64,000 nt of DNA, taken from the NCBI GenBank assembly GCA_949987705.1, contig OX465285.1, positions 62,001-126,000 on the forward strand. The letters are read 5' to 3'. Under the pieces are notes generated by a model, which did no database searches, was not told the DNA's origin, and worked only from the letters and a program-made list of their open reading frames with translations. The DNA comes from Thereva unica. Taxonomy: Eukaryota > Arthropoda > Insecta > Diptera > Therevidae. This document shows positions 50,533 through 61,940 of the stretch, piece after piece. Position 1 is the first letter of the stretch. Each line of letters begins with the position of its first letter. The position numbers and the translations under genes were made by a program.

Positions 50533-50724
50533 AGTACTGAAAGGTTTCTTTGTATCTCTCTTCTTTAATAAATAAGTAGGTGATTGCGCACAATTAGCCA
50601 ATTGAGATGTGACGACTTCGATATGTCCTTTCCGGGAAAACCAAAAGGTAAGTTCTTCATTTACTTGGAGATTTCTAGTAGGTAACACGTGTGTAAATTG
50701 ATTTCTGTTAACAATGTTGCTTTT
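50533..50724 (-). CDS. Unrecognised exon, 64 codons, phase 0 on both sides
   Basis: On the minus strand, TTTCCAG precedes 50724 and GTAAGT follows 50533. The 192 bases between are open in one frame and encode a plausible globular segment (RNQFTHVLPTRNLQVNEELT ... NCAQSPTYLLKKRD). I do not recognise the protein. Damaged copies of the same exon lie nearby at 50853-50940, 51589-51690 and, inverted, 51930-52009, so the locus has been rearranged. It may be an exon of a gene whose other exons lie outside this window, or part of an element. Confidence 0.4.
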
Positions 50725-50852
50725 CTGGAAACAAATGGAGAAACTCGATTAACTACCAACTATGAACCCGTCGAAGACTTGGCAGAACTCGATAAAAATC
50801 TCGAGCTTTTCAGAAATATATAAAAAATATGTGAGAAAATAACTTCTAATCA

Positions 50853-50940
50853 ACTTACAGTACTGAAACGGTTCTTTGTATCTGGTGATTGCGCACAATT
50901 ATCCAATTGTGATGCGACGCCGTCGACATGACTAGCTGAG
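50853..50940 (-). pseudogene. Partial copy of the 50533-50724 exon
   Basis: Same donor (ACTGTAAGTTG) and 3' half of the exon with small deletions; the 5' half is missing. Confidence 0.6.
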
Positions 50941-51588
50941 ACTTTTTGTCGTCATGCTGCCATGAGGTATCTTGAAAAATCTCAGTGATCCTAAGGTTTT
51001 GGCCTATTTGAATGTTCTTAAATTAATTAGTGTGATGACTGTGAATAGAATATTCATTAATTGGTTGCACTGAATGAATTTATGACGGTTCAAGGTTTCT
51101 ATAATTCCGAATGACTATGGTTGAGAAACTTCCACGTGAACAGATCCCTGATGAAGAATGGCGGTTTCTATGGATGTCCTGTAGCGTTGAGATTATCTTG
51201 AAAAATCTAGATGATCCACATGCTTCTGTCTCATTGATAAATTGTAATTTCTTGGTTGTTAAATAATTTTTCTTTTGATTTGGAAATTTAGAAAGCACTC
51301 TGATTATATTAAAATGTACACATAAGATTGTTACACTAGGATAAAACACGTTTTGTACATTGACTGACTATAAAATGTACTTCACTAGATTACGAAAAAC
51401 TAATTTATAGTTTTATAAATATTCACTTGATACTGTTCGAAAGCAGAATAAAACTTAGATTCTTTTGGTGATGCTAAGACTTAATTAGAAACCACGATGG
51501 TTTCATTTAAAACGGTGATTAACAGTAAAACTTGAACACTGTTATTTGATCGCTGAGGATAGAGTTGGGGGCCAGCCGCAAGAAGATG

Positions 51589-51690
51589 CGAAACTGTTCT
51601 TTGTATCTGGTGATTGCGCACAATTATCCAATTGTGATGCGACGCCGTCGACATGTTGCTTTTCTGGAAACAAATGGAGAAAAAGTATTA
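51589..51690 (-). pseudogene. Second partial copy of the exon
   Basis: Has the acceptor end (TTTCCAGAAAAGCAAC) fused directly to the ATGTCGACGGCGTCGC segment also present in the copy at 50853. The exon middle is deleted and the donor is lost. Confidence 0.6.
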
Positions 51691-51929
51691 CAACCGCTCT
51701 TACTTAAATAAATCAAATAAGGAAGATATATTAATTGATTCAGTCTTGGGTGATGAATATAGTCTTCAAGAACTCTTTCGCCATCAACAATCATCATTTT
51801 AATTTTCTAATATAAGCACGTGAAAACACGTGGAAAAGTTTTATATTTACCGAGCAAAATTAAACGCTGTTTCCTAGTACGAAACACAATCATTTTGAAA
51901 TTTAATTTCTATTTATAACAAGTTTTATT

Positions 51930-52009
51930 AACAGAAATGAATTTACACACGTCTGACCTACTAGAAATCTCACAAGTGAATGAAGAACTCACCTTTTGGT
52001 TTTCACGGA
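51930..52009 (+). pseudogene. Inverted partial copy of the exon
   Basis: Plus-strand match to the exon middle (from ACAGAAAT...TTTACACACG to CTTTTGGTTTTC), cut off by the foldback at 52010. Confidence 0.6.
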
Positions 52010-53234
52010 CAATAGGCCCCCATCCACGGTCAAACAAATCGTCAAATTCCTGGCCAACATCGAAAAAATTGCAAGTGCGCGTGTATAAAATACAAGTTTT
52101 CGAAGTTGGCCGCTGTTTGAAGAAAATATTCGTCTGGTCAAGACCCTCTCAACTACAGGCCTCGTAGATGTATTTTTCGTGGTGGTGGTAATGGTCCCAA
52201 AAGTCACCACACACCGGAGTAACATGGCGCCGAAGCCGTACGCGCAGAATTTTTGTGTTTATTTTGCAGTAAAAAGTGATAAAATATTGTATTTTAACAC
52301 TTTTAACTGCACTTGGATTTATCAGTGAATAGTTTTTTAGTGATTTCATTAAAAAAAATAAAACAAATTTGGTGATTAAGTGTGTTTAAGTGTTCAAATT
52401 GTTAAGGCGATCAACTTTTTTTTCACATTCACGGTGTTTTTTCATGTTTATTTACGAAAAAAATGTTGAATATTTAATGTTTTGTGTAGTTATGGAATTA
52501 AAAGTGATTTTAAAGTGATTAATACATATATTATGATATTATTATTAAAAATATAGGTGCCGAAAAACACTTCTCTTATTCACTTTTCCATTCGCACTTT
52601 TCTGTACTTATATGTTTAGTAATAATTGCAAAATAAATTAATTAATGACTTTAAAATCACTTTTAATTAAATATTCAGCATATTTTCCCTTAATATACAC
52701 GAAATAAACACCGCGAATGTAAAATAAATTGATCACCTCAACAATTAAGACACCAAAAATACACTAAATCACTATTTTTTTATATATTTTTTTATTAAAT
52801 CACTAAAGAAATAATCACTGATAATCCTTGTATGGTTTAAAGCGATAAATTTCAATAATTTACCACTTTTTACCACAAAACTATGACGAAAACACTCGCG
52901 AACGTACTCTGCGCCATTAAATTCTCAGCAACTGTCAAATTTTGGGACCATTCTCAGCAATTGTTGTATTAGTGCCCAATAAAACTGCATGGCCTGTAGT
53001 TGAGAGGGTCTTGGTCTGGTTTAATATTTCCTTCAAACAGCTTAAATGTGTGTGAGTTTTGCCTGTGTGCCATGTAAAGTTCGCTTTGTTTACAGTAGAT
53101 TATATGAAATGTCGCTCGGGATGTTTGAAGAAAGTTTTCCTCGTTGATGGCCAAAAATGTCAAAGCATAAATGTGTGCGCTGTTTGTCGAAAATTGGTTT
53201 GACGATTTGTTTGACCGTGGATGGGGGCCTATTG
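52010..53234. mobile_element. 1.2-kb foldback element
   Basis: Ends CAATAGGCCCCCATCCACGG and its complement, with terminal pairing of about 37 bases. Inner pairs include AGACCCTCTCAACTACAGGCC (near 52140) against its complement near 52990, and CACATTCACGGTG against CACCGCGAATGT near 52710. The whole element is thus one large imperfect palindrome. No coding capacity. Confidence 0.85.
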
Positions 53235-53657
53235 AGAAACGCTTTTTAATATGTCATTTTTATCCTATTCAATTTTACAGAATAAAATTGCGATATCTGA
53301 ATGTGGGAAATCTAATTTATTTACACGTTTAAGGATAGAAAACATTTTACATTTTTTCTTTGCTTGTTTGCTCGTTTTATATGCATATTATTATTACAAT
53401 AATTAATTATATCACTGCTTACCTTATTCTGTTTAAAATATTAACGCTTTCGTAGCACACGTACAAAAACTCATTTCTTATATCAAGCAGAAACATAAAA
53501 AACTATTTCATCAACACCTTTACCATGTTTATAAGCGAAGTTTCACTACCGGCTCTTCAACAGAGTGAAAATCCATAATAATTTCTGGTTTGAGATGACA
53601 GCTCCAAACTCAAATTTAAAATGGCGGCATTGGATTGTGCTTTTCATTCATTCTGGT

Positions 53658-53847
53658 TGTCACTTTCGGTGACAAATGGCGAAGTGAGACAAAAACGCTC
53701 TCCAGCTTTATTGTGGTTGTCACCTCACTATTGGGAGAAATGTGACTGTCATAATCACTTTTCATATTCTAAATAGAAAATTCAGCGAAATGAGAAATCT
53801 CAGTTAGCATTTTTGTCTCACTTCGCCATTTGTCACCGAAAGTGACA
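53658..53847. repeat. Small foldback, copy in duplication 2
   Basis: Counterpart of 30342-30531; arms TGTCACTTTCGGTGACAAAT and complement. Confidence 0.75.
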
Positions 53848-54427
53848 GAGCAAAGAAGTGGAGCAAAATAAAACACCCACATCCCTTCCGAAAAAAAAAA
53901 TTATGCTCGTATAATCTCACTCCCAGTCATCGGGTTTAAAAGCATAACCATAGTCATAGAGTAAATATATGTACACATAGAGGCTCAAAAAAGTTAATAT
54001 TGAAAATTCGTTTATTTCATTATTGACTATATTTGGACTGTCAATTAGAACGGCTGTTGCTGATTTACTTGAGTCTGACACAGGAGGTAACATGATTGAT
54101 GATGATGATTCTCAGAAACTTGCAACTGATGTGACCTTACGTACCAAGATTGACAGTCAAAATGTTTTATCGGCATTGGCATATTCGTTTTGGTTTTCAT
54201 CATTTATTGCTTTCTTTGCTCTTCACGCCAAAACTCCCTTCGTTAGTCTATTTACTAATGATAATAACAAACAAGTAAAATAGCTTTCACACCAAAAGTA
54301 CAGCTGAGGTAGTAATAAAATCTAAAATATTTTACTATGTACTTTGCTAATGCGAGCGCCGGCTGACGTATCGTTGTTTTGCAGCAAATCGACAGTTCTT
54401 AGTAACCATTAGGATAATCCTTTGTCT

Positions 54428-54574
54428 GATTCCACACGAGCGCACACCCGACACGACAAGAGTCGGCTGCAAAGATGGACACAATTTCCACCGATCTCTT
54501 TCAACCTTTTTTCCATAAACCATCTTTGCAACCGACTCTTGTCGTTTCGTGTGTACGTACGCTCGTGTGAAATC
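54428..54574. repeat. Small foldback, copy in duplication 2
   Basis: Counterpart of 31107-31242 with about 11 extra bases in the loop and arm. Confidence 0.75.
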
Positions 54575-54720
54575 ACCCTTTCATTCGAAACCAATTGATG
54601 GGTGCGCCGCTATATAAAATGAATTTAAGTTGTCTTCGGCTTTGTTGCATAGCGTAAGCATACCTTACTTAGAAGTGCTGCGTAGGGATAACGTAGTTTT
54701 GAAACTAGATTACATTTATG

Positions 54721-55257
54721 CTATCCTAATTGATACTCAACACTTTTTGAGTATGTGCGGTTTGCTATTGCGGCCTTTACTTTCACGTCTTGCTGTGTTA
54801 TTTCCACCTCTTTTTTAGGTGCATACTTTCCCAAGCACGGGATGTTCGCTTTTAACTTCAGATCAAGATAAGAATTATGACTTTCGACAAACAGCGACGG
54901 CTTTTCCCTTACTTTTCTTTCCAGTTTTTCATTAACCATATCTAAAACAACTTGGGGATGAACGAAATCTTGCGCGTACAATGATATCCTTTTAGTGCAT
55001 TTCTGTTCCCGCTTCTCGGTTGTATCACCTGCTAAATCTTGATTTACCTTCTTAAAGCAAAACGCAGGTGGTTTCTTTTTCAATGGGGGCAATTTTTCTA
55101 CAGGCTTACATGCCTTTTTAGCGTTGTCCGCGCATGATGTCGGTGACCACCACTTATAATCGAATTGATAAGTGGATTTTGGTTTTGTAGTACAGTCGTC
55201 ATCTTCACCCTCATCTATATCGCTGTCACTTACCAAGTTGCCATATTTCCTTCTCAT
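54721..55257 (-). CDS. Small tyrosine-motif protein, A type (A2)
   Basis: 178 codons, intronless, duplicate of A1. Only one residue differs (Lys for Gln in the ACQPVEK segment) against 16 base differences, so nearly all changes are silent. Same landmarks: STYQFDYKWW, TKRISLYAQDF and SVEYQLG. Forms a head-to-tail pair with B2 upstream on the minus strand. Confidence 0.85.
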   Translation of the reverse strand: MRRKYGNLVSDSDIDEGEDDDCTTKPKSTYQFDYKWWSPTSCADNAKKACKPVEKLPPLKKKPPAFCFKKVNQDLAGDTTEKREQKCTKRISLYAQDFVHPQVVLDMVNEKLERKVREKPSLFVESHNSYLDLKLKANIPCLGKYAPKKEVEITQQDVKVKAAIANRTYSKSVEYQLG

Positions 55258-56210
55258 CTTTGTTTCAAATTTAAAATTTAATAAAATTTAATAAATTTAA
55301 TAAAAATTAAAAAATCAACACGTATAAATTTTAAAAAAATTATTAGGGTGTCAGGGATGTCAGGGAAGTCATAACTTCGGATTATGCAGTAGTAGGCATC
55401 GATATTGAGAGGCCCTGTCTATGCACTACCTCTTCTCTGAGGCTAGTGCCTTAAGTAGAAATACAAGGAACGTCCAACAAAAACAATAAATAAAACAAAT
55501 TTGATATTGCACATATGTGTACATACATATCATCATTGCGCTCCTTTAATCCCTCATGGGACATAGGGCGGAAACAGTTGCCCTCCAGCGGACTCTGTTT
55601 TGCGCATACATATAGTTTATACATACATATAGTTTTCTTTATTTTTTACAATTATTGTAAGCTTCCTTCCTAAAATTTTGATGACCATAATATTAGCCCG
55701 GCGCATTTTGCATGTGCCCTGCCTTTGTTTTATGTAGTGAGGTATTGGTTCCAAAAGTACCGTGGCCATTAGCTTAGCCTATTCTACTACACCCCTATAC
55801 CTTTTTATAGGCCAGCCCGCTTGAACTGGTTCAGGGCGTTTCTGTTATTCAACCAAATAAAAGAACACACAATTACCTATAAAACAAGCCTTTGTTGCTC
55901 TACGATAATACGTATAGGAATTATTAAAGTGTTAGTAAGTTATAAACTTTACCATACGTCTTTTCGTCAACACCATGTATCTTAGTGGAAAGTTGTTAAG
56001 TTGCATGGTCATAAGAATTTCGGATGACAACAACCCTAATTTCGCTGAAACATAGGGAACTAAAACCGCATCTAGTGGCTATAAACAAGAGAGCCTTAAT
56101 CCTTCTATTTTACTCTGAGGCAAATATTCATTTAAAAACTCAATTTACAAACGTCGACATTTTAAATTCCACTTTTATCATTTTATTCTTGATATATGTA
56201 TTAAAAAGTT
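55258..56210. other. Spacer between B2 and A2
   Basis: Homologous to 31928-32755 with insertions, including the inverted 57-bp piece (55541-55597) shared with 4411-4467. No gene seen. Confidence 0.55.
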
Positions 56211-56870
56211 CTAAATATCAATATTAAAAGGATTTGGAAAGAAAATAAATGGCGGCTTTTTAAATAGAAAAATTGCAACTGCTGTGTAAAATTTCTCTCT
56301 TGGAACTACATAACTCTCTATAGGCGTCGACCAACAGATTCTCTTCGCCTTCCAACCATCGCTTTTCCATTTTGGCACAGGGCACTTTCGCTTTCGTACA
56401 TTGGCCGCTGGGTCCTGCAAAACGTTCTCTTCTATGGCTGCATTCTCGTGTGTGTCTTCCGGTTTAGCAACAGAATCCTCTGTCTCTTCTAACTTCGTTA
56501 ATTTTTCAGTTTCTTCTTTTTGCTCGTGTTTAGCGTCCCTTAAGGCCATTGATCTTTTACCCATCTTAACGATTTCGTCTGGATGTCGGTAACTGTTCAT
56601 GTACGTCGAAATACGTTTAGCACAGACGCGGCCTGGCTTTGGGGGTTTCTCAATCTTTTCATTAGATTCGGTTTTAGTATAGCAATAGTGCGGCATTTTC
56701 ACTCCACATGCGTAAACCCGAGGCTTACATCCTTCATTTAATTTTTTAATTTCACATTTTGCTAAGGTTTCGATAAAATCGGTTTTATAAATAGATATTG
56801 TCGGTTGTGGGATACAATTCTCAGTTACACTTATAATATTCTCAAAAAATGGCGATGCAAAATGTGCCAT
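56211..56870 (-). CDS. Small tyrosine-motif protein, B type (B2), extended C-terminus
   Basis: 219 codons. The first ~186 match B1, with changes confined mostly to the Glu/Lys linker and one residue deleted. At the place of the B1 stop (…IES, TAG) a small change turns the stop into Tyr codon sequence, and translation runs 32 residues further through former 3' UTR into a hydrophobic, Phe/Pro-rich tail. Whether the extended protein is made is unknown. Confidence 0.82.
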   Translation of the reverse strand: MAHFASPFFENIISVTENCIPQPTISIYKTDFIETLAKCEIKKLNEGCKPRVYACGVKMPHYCYTKTESNEKIEKPPKPGRVCAKRISTYMNSYRHPDEIVKMGKRSMALRDAKHEQKEETEKLTKLEETEDSVAKPEDTHENAAIEENVLQDPAANVRKRKCPVPKWKSDGWKAKRICWSTPIESYVVPREKFYTAVAIFLFKKPPFIFFPNPFNIDI

Positions 56871-57262
56871 TTGAACTTTGTTTTTGTTTTATTTTAACTA
56901 AAATTTTCTTAACACTTATAATTTGTTCCTTTACGCGTTGAACTAATAATCAAAACTAACTAGATATCATAATTTATCTCTATATTCATACATAATGGGT
57001 AATGACAATTGCTTTAATGCTAGATGCCATGTGGAAATCGAAATTCCTAGCTAATTCCCTCTTACTAGCAAACCATACACTTCAACAACTATATTTTATA
57101 GCAGAAAACTATCCTTTTCGAATTTCAGTAAGATGTGGTGCAGGACATAGCTTATTTCTTATTATTCTACAGCGAAACTGCTAGGCGACTATTGGCATTT
57201 TAATAAGACAATTAGTCCCCAGGGGGCTTTATACCATACTTCATGTCAAGCATTTTTAGAAG

Positions 57263-58048
57263 AAAGATCGAAAGGCTCAAGGATAATTACAATGCACGTA
57301 AGACACTCGCAACTGCACACTTCAAGAGAATGCTAGCACAACCCCACCAATTAATGTTCAAGGACTCTGCGACAAAGGTGTCATTTATAATGTTAGATCA
57401 AACAGCTGAAAATATCAAAACTCCGGGTACTCCAAAATTAAACCAGTCAACGTAGAAATTGTAAAAGATTATCAACATATAAAATACACTGCCGCCGCGC
57501 CCCAATCTGTTTGTGCCTTAAGTGTTAAGGCCCCGCCTCAAGGCAGTAAATGCCTTCAGGCTGCGCCGTGTTAACAAAAACATTCCAATAATGACAAAAT
57601 ACTTTTACTAATAGACATATTTCATAAAATCAATTTAGATGCACTCAATATTATAATATCTTCGTATTTATTTAAAAATCATCGTATATTGTCGAGTTCA
57701 AATTGCTAATAAAAATAAGCGAAAACTATTTCCAGTCCGAGGTTTTCCTATTGCCAACAACTTGTGATATTGTAAATGTATTATTTCAAAAGTTTTTAAG
57801 AATAGGAAAATAGGAGGATATAGCTCGAGTGATTACAACAACTGAACTCTAAATTAACAGTACCTAATATTCGCAATTTGAATTCTCTCAAAAAAGTTTT
57901 ATTCTAACAATTCATTTTCCCAAATGTGGCGCTTCCTGCAGTCGTGTACTAAAACCCGTATAGCATTCGTATGCCCTACTCTGACACAAATTATGAAAGG
58001 TTTTGATATACATATTCACAAAGTTCTTGTGCCGAATAAAAACTGCAT
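57263..58048. other. Spacer, no recognisable gene
   Basis: A 70-codon plus frame (57243-57455) has no known domain. The rest is AT-rich with one GC-richer patch near 57490-57570. Confidence 0.45.
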
Positions 58049-58612
58049 TCACCTTACGGCTTGCGTGATTTTTGATGAAGATTTTTTTAGTTTAGGCGAC
58101 GGCAAGTAGAATCTCCTCTTAGTTGCCCATCCTTCTTTCTTCCATGCTGGAACCGTTGGTCTAGCCACTTTTCCCACATTATTAGTCCCTTTTAAGTCCT
58201 TTTGTTCGTTTTCACAAATCTTGTTGCTCTGATCTTGGTCATCAGTGTAAGAATTCTCATAACTTACCACTCTAATTGGTTCTTTCACTTGACTTTTATT
58301 GCACTCTTCTGCCTGCTCTTGCTTAATCATATTCAATATTTCTTGCGGATCTGGGTAGTGCATTCTGTACATTGTACATCTTTTTGAGCCCATTTTTCCT
58401 GGCGTATTTTCCCTATGACTTCCCACATTTTCATACCTGAATGGTGACGTCTGTAATTCCAAAGGTCTCGATTGTTCATGCACAAGTTCTTTGTAACGTT
58501 TTGGCAACCATCTAATGAAGTCGGCTTGGTATGTGCTTTCAGCTGGCTTTGGTATACAATTTTCCACTAGGCTTATAATACTTGGAAAGATTGACGATGA
58601 AAATAGCGCCAT
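58049..58612 (-). CDS. Small tyrosine-motif protein, B type (B3)
   Basis: 187 codons, intronless, diverged from B1/B2. It keeps the N-terminal SxISLVENCIPKP block, STYQADFIRWL (about 25-35), SKRCTMYRMHYPDPQEILNM (about 80-99), an acidic linker and the WKKEGWATKR tail. Its first tyrosine motif (YQADF) is intermediate between the A and B types, linking the two groups into one family. Function is unknown. Confidence 0.8.
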   Translation of the reverse strand: MALFSSSIFPSIISLVENCIPKPAESTYQADFIRWLPKRYKELVHEQSRPLELQTSPFRYENVGSHRENTPGKMGSKRCTMYRMHYPDPQEILNMIKQEQAEECNKSQVKEPIRVVSYENSYTDDQDQSNKICENEQKDLKGTNNVGKVARPTVPAWKKEGWATKRRFYLPSPKLKKSSSKITQAVR

Positions 58613-59099
58613 AAAAAAATTTGCTAATTTTTTGTCAAACTAATAATTTAAGCGTTAAAATTAATTGAATAATCTATTCACGGCTAACTTGATGGGAACG
58701 TGAAATCTTTTTTGTTTAGAAAGTATTAGTAAGTTGAGCTTACAAAATTAGAGGACCATGGCACATAAAGGTCTTCTCTGTTTAATATTCAACAATCTAC
58801 ATAAATATTAGCTGCAGGGGAGAGTTTATTATTAGTCATTTTTGAACACATTTCTGTGCGTTGCTGGTCCTGGCTTTTTTCGTCAATGATTAACACTTTG
58901 ACATATTGAAATAGTGCCCTATTGAAAGGCTGCTTCAGTACTTAATGGGAGTAATCTTAACAAATATGTTTATAAGGCAGTATGAACAGTAGCTCCATCA
59001 ACAGCAATAGTAGCTTACATAAACATAAAAAAAATCTTCACACAGCAAAAAAAACCAACATGGATTTCTTTCAGCTCGTTCCACTACTACTAATTTACT
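58613..59099. other. No recognisable gene
   Basis: AT-rich spacer upstream of B3; presumably its promoter. Confidence 0.45.
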
Positions 59100-59456
59100 A
59101 GAGTTCTCTTCACACACAGTTCGAGGTTTTGTCACTGTTCGAAGTTTTGTACACTGACTGTGTTTATACAGACTTCAGTAAGGCTTTCGTTCTCTCACTC
59201 GATTATAGTTCTTAAACTAAAGAAATTAGGCTTTCCGCATTCCCTTGTGGTGTGGTTCCAGTCGTACCTAGCCGACAGAACCTACCAGGTTCTATTCCGC
59301 GGAGTCAAATCTAAAAACATCGAAGCGTCCTCTGGTGTCCCGCAAGGCAGTCATCTTGGCCCTCTTCTTTTTATTTTATCAATTGACGATATTGTTACCC
59401 TGCTAAGGCACTGTAAAATCTATTTTATGCTGATGATAACAGTCGAAATTTTCTAA
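59100..59456 (+). mobile_element. Jockey-like LINE reverse transcriptase fragment
   Basis: Open frame with a DFSKAF-like start, LKKLGFPHSLVVWFQSYL and SGVPQGSHLGPLLFI, the standard palm-domain block of Jockey-type enzymes. It is cut off just where the YADD box would be expected (LLRHCKIYFMLMIT). Confidence 0.85.
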
Positions 59457-60175
59457 TGAAATACCCTTTTGAATTTTATTTATTTGTTTTTAATGTTTTG
59501 CAATAAAAATTTTCAATAAAATAACAAGTGTATATATATAAAAAAAGAAAAGTAATAAAAAATAGAAACTTGCAATTATAATCGTCTGCTTAGAATGTAG
59601 TTGAAATTGAAATTAATACACTTAACAGCGCGCTTTACTTTGCTTATAATATTGAATAATTGGCACAAGATAAAATTGATTTATAATAAAGAGAAATTAA
59701 ACTTTTTTTTTGTAACTGTTAAAAAAGCACGAACTCTGCTTAACTCTTATTTGTAAAACTGTTATATAAAAGAATTTCTATCGCTGATTGATATACTAAA
59801 TAATGTATTAGTAAAACATGCATTTTCTTTCTTATTATATTTGTTTCTTCTTCTTCTTCATTATTATTTAAATCTTTTTCTATATATTTATAAATTTTAA
59901 AATTTTGCTTAGAGCTCTCATCACCACCAAATCATTTGATGTAATTTCCGGACGTAAGTAGTTTCAAATTATGTACGTTGTTACAGTATATATTCGTTTC
60001 ATACCAAAATTATTATACTCCACCCTCGTCCACGATATTAATGTTAATATATAAATGTTTTTAAAAACAACCATTTTCATTTTTTTTTATCAAATATTAA
60101 CAATTTTTAGTTATGTTACTCTATTAACGGTATTCTTCAATTTATTAGTACAAAAAAAATTGTATTGCTGCTTTG
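59457..60175. other. AT-rich DNA, probable paxillin 3' UTR
   Basis: Lies downstream of the paxillin stop on the minus strand and contains several AATAAA/ATTAAA-like phrases on that strand. No other gene seen. Confidence 0.5.
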
Positions 60176-60442
60176 TTAACCGAACAGTTTATCGAAACAA
60201 GTATGGCAGTAAGGTTTGTCGTTTTGCTCTTTAAATGTACCTTTGTTCAATTGCTTAAGGCAGAAAGCACAAACAAAGTGTTCAGGGTGGAATTTCTTGA
60301 ACATGGCTGTAATACATCTACCAGTTATTGGTTTTGAGCATCCAGCACATAATGATCCGCGTTTTGCATGATAATGCGTCTCGCAATATGGCAGACCTTC
60401 ATGATCGAAGAATGAGCCGCCTTGGAAGGGTTGTCGGCAATC
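60176..60442 (-). CDS. Pax: Paxillin, last coding exon (fourth LIM domain)
   Basis: Focal-adhesion adaptor that links integrins to actin and signalling proteins. The exon begins after TTTTCAG with [12 protein letters not shown], the end of LIM3. It continues through LIM4: CAGC at the first zinc half-site, [17 protein letters not shown], and [11 protein letters not shown] before TAA. 88 codons, phase 0. The spacing of Cys/His residues is intact. Upstream exons must lie beyond 60442 but none are evident before the window ends, so the preceding intron is over 3.5 kb. Confidence 0.95.
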   Translation of the reverse strand, partial: DCRQPFQGGSFFDHEGLPYCETHYHAKRGSLCAGCSKPITGRCITAMFKKFHPEHFVCAFCLKQLNKGTFKEQNDKPYCHTCFDKLFG

Positions 60443-60769
60443 CTGAAAAGAAAAATAATTTTTGACATTAATTATACAATGTTAGGCAACTATTTAACAA
60501 CTGAACAATATCTATAGAATTCTCTTTATTGAAGTATTCTTTAAAGGAAAGTATATTCAATGTTGAAACTGGTTCAAACTGGTGCACGGGACCGTCATAC
60601 TTGGAGAAATACCCTAGAAGAGGCTAAGGCTCAATTTTTGCTGTAGCGCCATTGGATGGATGGTTTCAGTCGAATTCAGCACAGGGTCCTAAACTCAACT
60701 TATCTTTCTCTAGCCCTAGCGCAAATTATAGACGCATATCTGTCTTAAGCACTAGCGAACAACATAATT
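60443..60769. other. Paxillin intron sequence
   Basis: Begins with a GT-AG acceptor for the last exon. No other feature seen. Confidence 0.5.
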
Positions 60770-61940
60770 AAAGTCAGACTGGAACCTTATACAAAAGCAG
60801 CAATTAGTGAATACCAAACTGGATTTAGAAAAAATAGATCAACAATGGACCAACTATTTTCAGTAAGACAGGTCCTCCGAATATGCTGGGAATACAACAT
60901 ACGACAATCGGAGTCAATTGGGGCCTTAAACCCCGCATTGTCCATTGATTGTTTACCGCCGTAATCAGACCCATACTTATGTATGGCATATCAGTATAGT
61001 GGACTGCATTACAGAAGATTAAGTATCGTAAGATACTGGAAACGGTCCAAAGAACAGCTGAGCTGTGTATTAGTGGTGCAATGAGAAGACTCCAACAGCT
61101 ACGCTGGATGTCTTATTGCATCTAATTCCTTTGGATATACATGCCGAGCAAATGGCAGCCTGAACGGTCGCCAGGACAAAGGCTTGGGTGATTTCCAAAA
61201 TGCATTACTACGGTATCACTGGAAAATTCAGATACAGACTTCCAGAATTGCTGAATTTTGCAGTGATACCGCAGCGATGCATTTTGGAATTCACCTCTTC
61301 TCTTGGATAGACGCCATATTTATATGGTCACTTATCTATTTTAGATTTCACTACACCTACATGGACCTTGGAGGTTTCAATACCATCATTCCGGTCAGAG
61401 ATGACTGGACAGATGGTGTTATCCCGACTAAGTCATTATGTATTTACACAGTTGGCCAAAAAGTTGGGAACAGTAACAGTATCTTCGCGGTATTGAGTAT
61501 AGCTATCTCTCTTCGTCTCTCCGACCACTGCAGCGTTCTCCAGGCGGAAGTCACTGCGATCTGGGAGGCTCTCGAATGGCTGAAGATAAATAATATATCT
61601 ATCGGATAGCCTGGCGGCCTTCAAGGCTCTTAATTCTGCCGTTACAACATCCACGACTGTTCAGAACTGTCTCTCTGTGAGACTGCCACTCAGTTTGATA
61701 TAATTATGTGTTGTGTTCCTGGAAATAAGGGAATTAGGGAAAACTGCAAGGCAGATGAGCTTGCTAGACAGGGAACCGAAGTGGAAAGGACATCCCGCTT
61801 AACCCAGATGGGAATGCCCTTAGCCACTTATTAACTACCTGTGAGAAAAATCAGCTTAGCTCGAGTCGGGCTGAGATGGACGGCAGCAACAGTGTGCCGC
61901 ACTCTTCACACAATATGGCCGACTTTGGACGCAAAGCGTT
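60770..61940 (+). mobile_element. LINE debris, two types joined, in the paxillin intron
   Basis: 60770-60905 decodes to a fingers/palm block (EYQTGFRKNRSTMDQLFSVR) like the LINE in the oxidase intron. From about 60930 it switches to a different, Jockey/R1-like thumb region (RPILMYGISVVWTALQK). Around 61520-61600 an RNase H segment (SDHCSVLQAEVTAIWEALEW) and near 61720 VPGNKGIRENCKADELARQG follow. Frames are broken throughout. Confidence 0.75.

Larger units (their letters stand above)
53258..57262. repeat. Segmental duplication, copy 2
   Basis: Counterpart of 29932-33840 in the same orientation, containing A2, B2 and the same two foldbacks. It has its own insertion at about 55541-55597 and other indels. 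The two copies are separated by about 19 kb. Confidence 0.9.

Noticed and set aside
57243..57455. 70-codon basic frame beginning MSSIFRRKIERLKDNY
   Set aside because: Starts at the fading edge of the segmental duplication, and I could find no equivalent in copy 1 and no domain.
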